From positions 1-15,117 of the forward strand of contig CASBQX010000345.1 in NCBI GenBank assembly GCA_949127925.1: a stretch of 15,117 nucleotides of DNA. Reading direction: 5' to 3'. The DNA comes from Synechococcales cyanobacterium PMM_0002. GTDB lineage: Bacteria; Cyanobacteriota; Cyanobacteriia; Elainellales; Elainellaceae. The notes under the pieces are model-generated. The model was not told the origin of the DNA. It saw only the letters and a list, made by a program, of their open reading frames with translations, and searched no databases. Positions 12,185 through 15,117 of this stretch are shown here, one piece after another (the first letter of the stretch is position 1; each line of letters opens with the position of its first letter). The position numbers and the translations under genes were made by a program.

Positions 12185-15117
12185 ATGCTGTCGGAACAAC
12201 AACAGCGGATCATGGGGTACTTTATTGAGGAGGCAAAAGACCACCTCAATACCATTGAGCAGGGGTTGCTGAATCTGCAAGGCACCATCGAAGATCCGGA
12301 TCTGGCCAGCGAGATGTTTCGTGCGGCTCACTCCGTTAAGGGCGGGGCGGCGATGCTGGGATTGACCAGCATTCAAACGGCATCGCACCGATTAGAAGAC
12401 TACTTCAAAATTCTCAAAGAATGCTCGATCAAGGTAGACCAACGCCTAGAAACGCTGCTGCTTGATGTGTTTGATGCCTTAAATGAACTGCTGGAGCAGC
12501 TTCAGGGGCCATTTGGGTTGACAGACGAAAAGGCTGCCGAGGTCATGGCAGGTGTGCAGCCTACTTTTGTCGCTCTAAACAGCCATCTGGGGGCATTAGT
12601 CGCGCAGTCTGGTGTCACACCTCCCGACGATGTGGAGCTAACGGTTATTCCGATTCCCGCTGTTGTCACGGCGGCTCAGCCCACAGTTCAACCGGTAGTA
12701 TCTGAGGAGAGTGCGCTCCAGCTAATCTTCCAAAGCGATGTGCCCGCTCGTCTACGGGAAATGTTGCAGCTCTTTAAGCAGGGAGATACCGCAGGCACTC
12801 GTGAACGTCTACAGAATTTGTGTCGCTCGCTAAACCAGCTGGGTCAGCAGTTTGAGATCCAGGGTTGGGGCGATCTATTAGACTTGGCAGAACGGGCGAT
12901 CGCCTATGCCGACAACTCATTTCGAACCTTGGCTCCGGTCGTCATTCGAGATATTAAACAGGCTCAAGAAAGCGTGCTGGCAAGTCGCTCGGGCGACATC
13001 GCCGCAAGTAACGCCCTCCTCGCTCTACTGCCGCCGCTAGACGACTTCTTCCCCGATCTAGATCTGAGTTCTGATCTGTTGTTTGAGAACATCGCCACAG
13101 CGCCGGATGCGAATCGGATAGACCTAGAGCAGCCCGTAGAGCAAGTGCTGGTCGATATGAGCGATCTGTCGGCGATCGCAGCACCCGAATCTACAGCAGA
13201 TATCAGCTGGCTCAGTGAAAGTACCGTTAGCCGAGACCCCGAGCCTCTGCCGCCCGTTGCCCAGTCACCGGCGTTCGAGCCAGATGAGTCGGCTCAATCC
13301 ACGAGCGTTCCTGAACGCTTAGACTTAGACTTTACGCCGATGTCGCGCTTGCCAGATCTAGGCCGTAACGGCTCTGAAATGGGGATGGCAGAACTCAACA
13401 GCTTGGCCGATTTGTTTGAAAGCGATACGCCAGACATGGTGATATCCTGGCAAGAAGAGGAAATTCTAATTGATGCTGAAACCGGATTGCCTGAACCGTT
13501 AGAGTTCAGTAATGTCAGCGACTTTTCGGATTTGCTGTTTGGGCAAGATGAGTTGAATGACCTAGAGTTGCGCTTGCCCAATCCAGCAGAGGAAGAGGAG
13601 GATCTCTCTGGGTTGTTAAATAATGCTGAGGGCGCAATGCTGCGCGAGCGTTTAAGCAGTAACCCCTTTGATTTAGCTTCTATCGACCTAGATCCCGATC
13701 CGAGTGATCTAGACATGCCAAGTGATCTAGACCTGGCAGGTGATCTAGACCTGGCAAGTGATCTAGACCTAGAGCTGATTGATTTCGGCGCGGCTGAATC
13801 TAGCTCTGCGGCAGAGCTATTTTTTGCTGACCCGGTGGCCGAAGCACCTGGAGCGGACGCAGAACCTAGAGATGAATTAGCAGGACTCGGAGACTTTTTT
13901 GCCGAGGTGAATGCCGAGGCTTCTGCCACCGTTGTGCCAGACCACGATGAATCTTTAGACTCTCTCTTTGACTTAGAGGCGTTGCCGTCCGATTCGTCCT
14001 CAGAACTGGCGGTAGATAACGGCCTGGGCAATTTTGCAGATGCTTTTCCTGATTTTGAACCTGATTTTGAATCTACCCCTGAGGCGGCTGAGTCAGATGG
14101 CGATCGCCTGTCCCTTGCCGATTTATCCGTTGAATCAGAAGTAGAAAACCTGAGCGCCCCACAGGAATCGCTGCCAGCAGATCCGTTCACCTTTGATCCC
14201 GATTTCTCTGATACAGGATTGGCTGACTCGACATCTGCGCCGCGCTCTTGGATGGATGCCCTAGACAGCGAAGATGGGCTAGAATCTCTGCCCGCTGCTC
14301 CTTCCCTTTGGGACAGAGCAGACAGCGACGATGTGACAGCTGACCTGTGGGATGATCCCACAGCGGCGAATTACCCGGCCATTGCTGATCCCCACGAGCG
14401 ACCGATCCCTCCCGCCGCAGATTCCTTTGCAGACGCCTTGACCTTCGAAGCGCCCACAGTTGAGCCTGTAGACGCTTTTGAAGAGCTGCCCATAGAAGAG
14501 CTTCTCATAGAAGAGCTGCCTATAGAAGAGCTACAGATTCCTGCTGATTTTGCGGTTGATGGGGCACCGGGCGATCCGTTTGCTATGACTGAAGGCTTGG
14601 ATGCCCTCTGGACAGACGATTTAGACGATTTATTTTTATCTGAACCCGTGCCAGTGGATCCAGAGCGATCTGAACCGTCATCTGAGCCGCTCATGTTCGA
14701 CGAGTCCAGTCTCTTTGATCTAGACCAAGTCGATCTAGACCAAGTCGATTTAGACCAAGTCGATTTAGATCCAATTGATTTAGAACAAATTGATCTAGAT
14801 CAACTTACGCCAGATTCGGCTCCAAATCCCTTCGACCTCGACTTTAGCGCTGGGTTCGGAGAAGCCATGTTGGAGTTTGAGGACGTCGCCCCGGCTGGAT
14901 CTGAGGCAGATTTATCTACCGCTATCGATAGCGTCGGGAGTAGTTTCGCTCCAGACGCAGAGGCATTTGATCTAGATGCTGAATTAGCAAATGGGTTTCC
15001 GGAGGATGCCTCTGCCAATTTAGAAACAGATGAATTGTTTGGTGATATAGATGACCTCCTCGCGGTAGGTACCAGTTCAGAGGGAGACCTATCAGAGGCG
15101 ATCGCCCAATCGGATGA
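12185..15117 (+). CDS. hmpE: CheA-type histidine kinase (HmpE/PilL-like), N-terminal part
   Basis: An ATG at 12185 with GAGGG 8 nt upstream opens a frame with no stop up to the window end: 977 codons, incomplete at the 3' side. Residues 1-130 form an HPt (P1) domain with phospho-accepting H49 (MFRAAHSVKGGAAMLG). Residues about 176-285 form a second all-helical domain without an obvious HxxKG histidine (DVPARLREMLQLFKQG). From about residue 290 to the edge at 977 the sequence is acidic, low in basic residues and rich in DLD, DLF and EEL, apparently disordered, with three in-frame tandem arrays. The dimerisation, kinase, CheW-like and any receiver domains must lie beyond the window, so kinase identity rests on the P1 domain and the cheY-cheW-mcp neighbours. 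The protein would be unusually long. It should phosphorylate HmpA and HmpB. Confidence 0.9.
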   Translation, partial: MLSEQQQRIMGYFIEEAKDHLNTIEQGLLNLQGTIEDPDLASEMFRAAHSVKGGAAMLGLTSIQTASHRLEDYFKILKECSIKVDQRLETLLLDVFDALNELLEQLQGPFGLTDEKAAEVMAGVQPTFVALNSHLGALVAQSGVTPPDDVELTVIPIPAVVTAAQPTVQPVVSEESALQLIFQSDVPARLREMLQLFKQGDTAGTRERLQNLCRSLNQLGQQFEIQGWGDLLDLAERAIAYADNSFRTLAPVVIRDIKQAQESVLASRSGDIAASNALLALLPPLDDFFPDLDLSSDLLFENIATAPDANRIDLEQPVEQVLVDMSDLSAIAAPESTADISWLSESTVSRDPEPLPPVAQSPAFEPDESAQSTSVPERLDLDFTPMSRLPDLGRNGSEMGMAELNSLADLFESDTPDMVISWQEEEILIDAETGLPEPLEFSNVSDFSDLLFGQDELNDLELRLPNPAEEEEDLSGLLNNAEGAMLRERLSSNPFDLASIDLDPDPSDLDMPSDLDLAGDLDLASDLDLELIDFGAAESSSAAELFFADPVAEAPGADAEPRDELAGLGDFFAEVNAEASATVVPDHDESLDSLFDLEALPSDSSSELAVDNGLGNFADAFPDFEPDFESTPEAAESDGDRLSLADLSVESEVENLSAPQESLPADPFTFDPDFSDTGLADSTSAPRSWMDALDSEDGLESLPAAPSLWDRADSDDVTADLWDDPTAANYPAIADPHERPIPPAADSFADALTFEAPTVEPVDAFEELPIEELLIEELPIEELQIPADFAVDGAPGDPFAMTEGLDALWTDDLDDLFLSEPVPVDPERSEPSSEPLMFDESSLFDLDQVDLDQVDLDQVDLDPIDLEQIDLDQLTPDSAPNPFDLDFSAGFGEAMLEFEDVAPAGSEADLSTAIDSVGSSFAPDAEAFDLDAELANGFPEDASANLETDELFGDIDDLLAVGTSSEGDLSEAIAQSD
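13703..13774 (+). repeat. Four 18-bp tandem units in hmpE
   Basis: Units start at 13703, 13721, 13739 and 13757 and follow AGTGATCTAGACCTGGCA. They encode residues 507-530 as a repeated S/G-DLDLA hexapeptide. The copies are nearly identical at the DNA level, so the array looks recent. Confidence 0.85.
14480..14539 (+). repeat. Four 15-bp tandem units in hmpE
   Basis: Units start at 14480, 14495, 14510 and 14525 with the pattern GAAGAGCTGCCCATA, encoding EELPI, EELLI, EELPI and EELQI (residues 766-785). This is the second frame-keeping expansion in the acidic linker. Confidence 0.85.
14717..14806 (+). repeat. Six 15-bp tandem units in hmpE
   Basis: Units start every 15 bp from 14717. The first two are identical (GATCTAGACCAAGTC), the third differs by one base, and the last three are more diverged. 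They encode DLDQV x3, DLDPI, DLEQI and DLDQL (residues 845-874). Shifted by one residue the run reads V/I-D-L-D-Q, superficially like an acidic pentapeptide repeat. Confidence 0.87.

Noticed and set aside
13294..14694. Two Ser/Lys-rich minus-strand frames of 355 and 107 codons
   Set aside because: They are antisense to the acidic hmpE linker. GAT/GAC/GAA-rich codons reversed give Ser-rich open frames by composition alone, with no ribosome site or recognisable domain.
14717..14806. CRISPR-like or iteron array
   Set aside because: The repeats are contiguous, in frame with hmpE and without spacers, so they are a coding tandem repeat. No CRISPR array, IS element, tRNA or rRNA was seen in the window.

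Overview
The window looks like a piece of a filamentous cyanobacterial chromosome. At least 20 copies of the HIP1 octamer GCGATCGC are scattered through genes and spacers. A WD40-repeat protein and a long pentapeptide-repeat protein sit side by side, and the main locus matches the hmp (hormogonium motility and polarity) chemotaxis-like cluster of filamentous cyanobacteria in content and order. I cannot name the species; the codon and base style would fit a Leptolyngbya/Oscillatoriales-type organism, which is an inference only.

Left part (1-3938). A small WD40 protein (146-922, +) with a Gln-rich 15-bp repeat insertion is followed by a perfect 24-bp palindrome (964-987). It converges on ilvD (1031-2716, -), encoding dihydroxy-acid dehydratase of branched-chain amino acid synthesis, with all three cluster cysteines. 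A ~360-bp divergent spacer separates ilvD from a pentapeptide-repeat protein (3075-3938, +). These look like ordinary neighbours of the motility locus.

Motility locus (4006-end). A long coiled-coil protein on the minus strand (4006-5772) resembles HmpF, the polar activator of type IV pili. It is separated by a ~1-kb spacer from a plus-strand cluster: a PATAN-type response regulator (hmpA/pilG-like, 6781-8103), a CheY (hmpB/pilH-like, 8236-8601), a CheW (hmpC/pilI-like, 8614-9144), a methyl-accepting receptor (hmpD/pilJ-like, 9189-11975) and the N-terminal 977 codons of a CheA kinase (hmpE/pilL-like, 12185 to the window end, incomplete). In the family model the receptor signals through CheW to CheA, which phosphorylates the two response regulators. 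Their output sets the polarity and activity of type IV pili, through or alongside HmpF.

Less ordinary points: (a) both receptor and kinase carry very long acidic D/E-L/F-rich low-complexity segments, and the kinase segment contains three separate 15- or 18-bp tandem arrays; (b) the hmpF-hmpA spacer is packed with short direct repeats, a dyad, a plausible promoter and a candidate 42-residue single-helix membrane protein ORF; (c) the receptor has almost no periplasmic part, with a TPR-like region on the same side of the membrane as the signalling domain. I do not see a clearly new system. The best leads are the small ORF, the repeat-rich regulatory region and the expanding acidic linker of the kinase.
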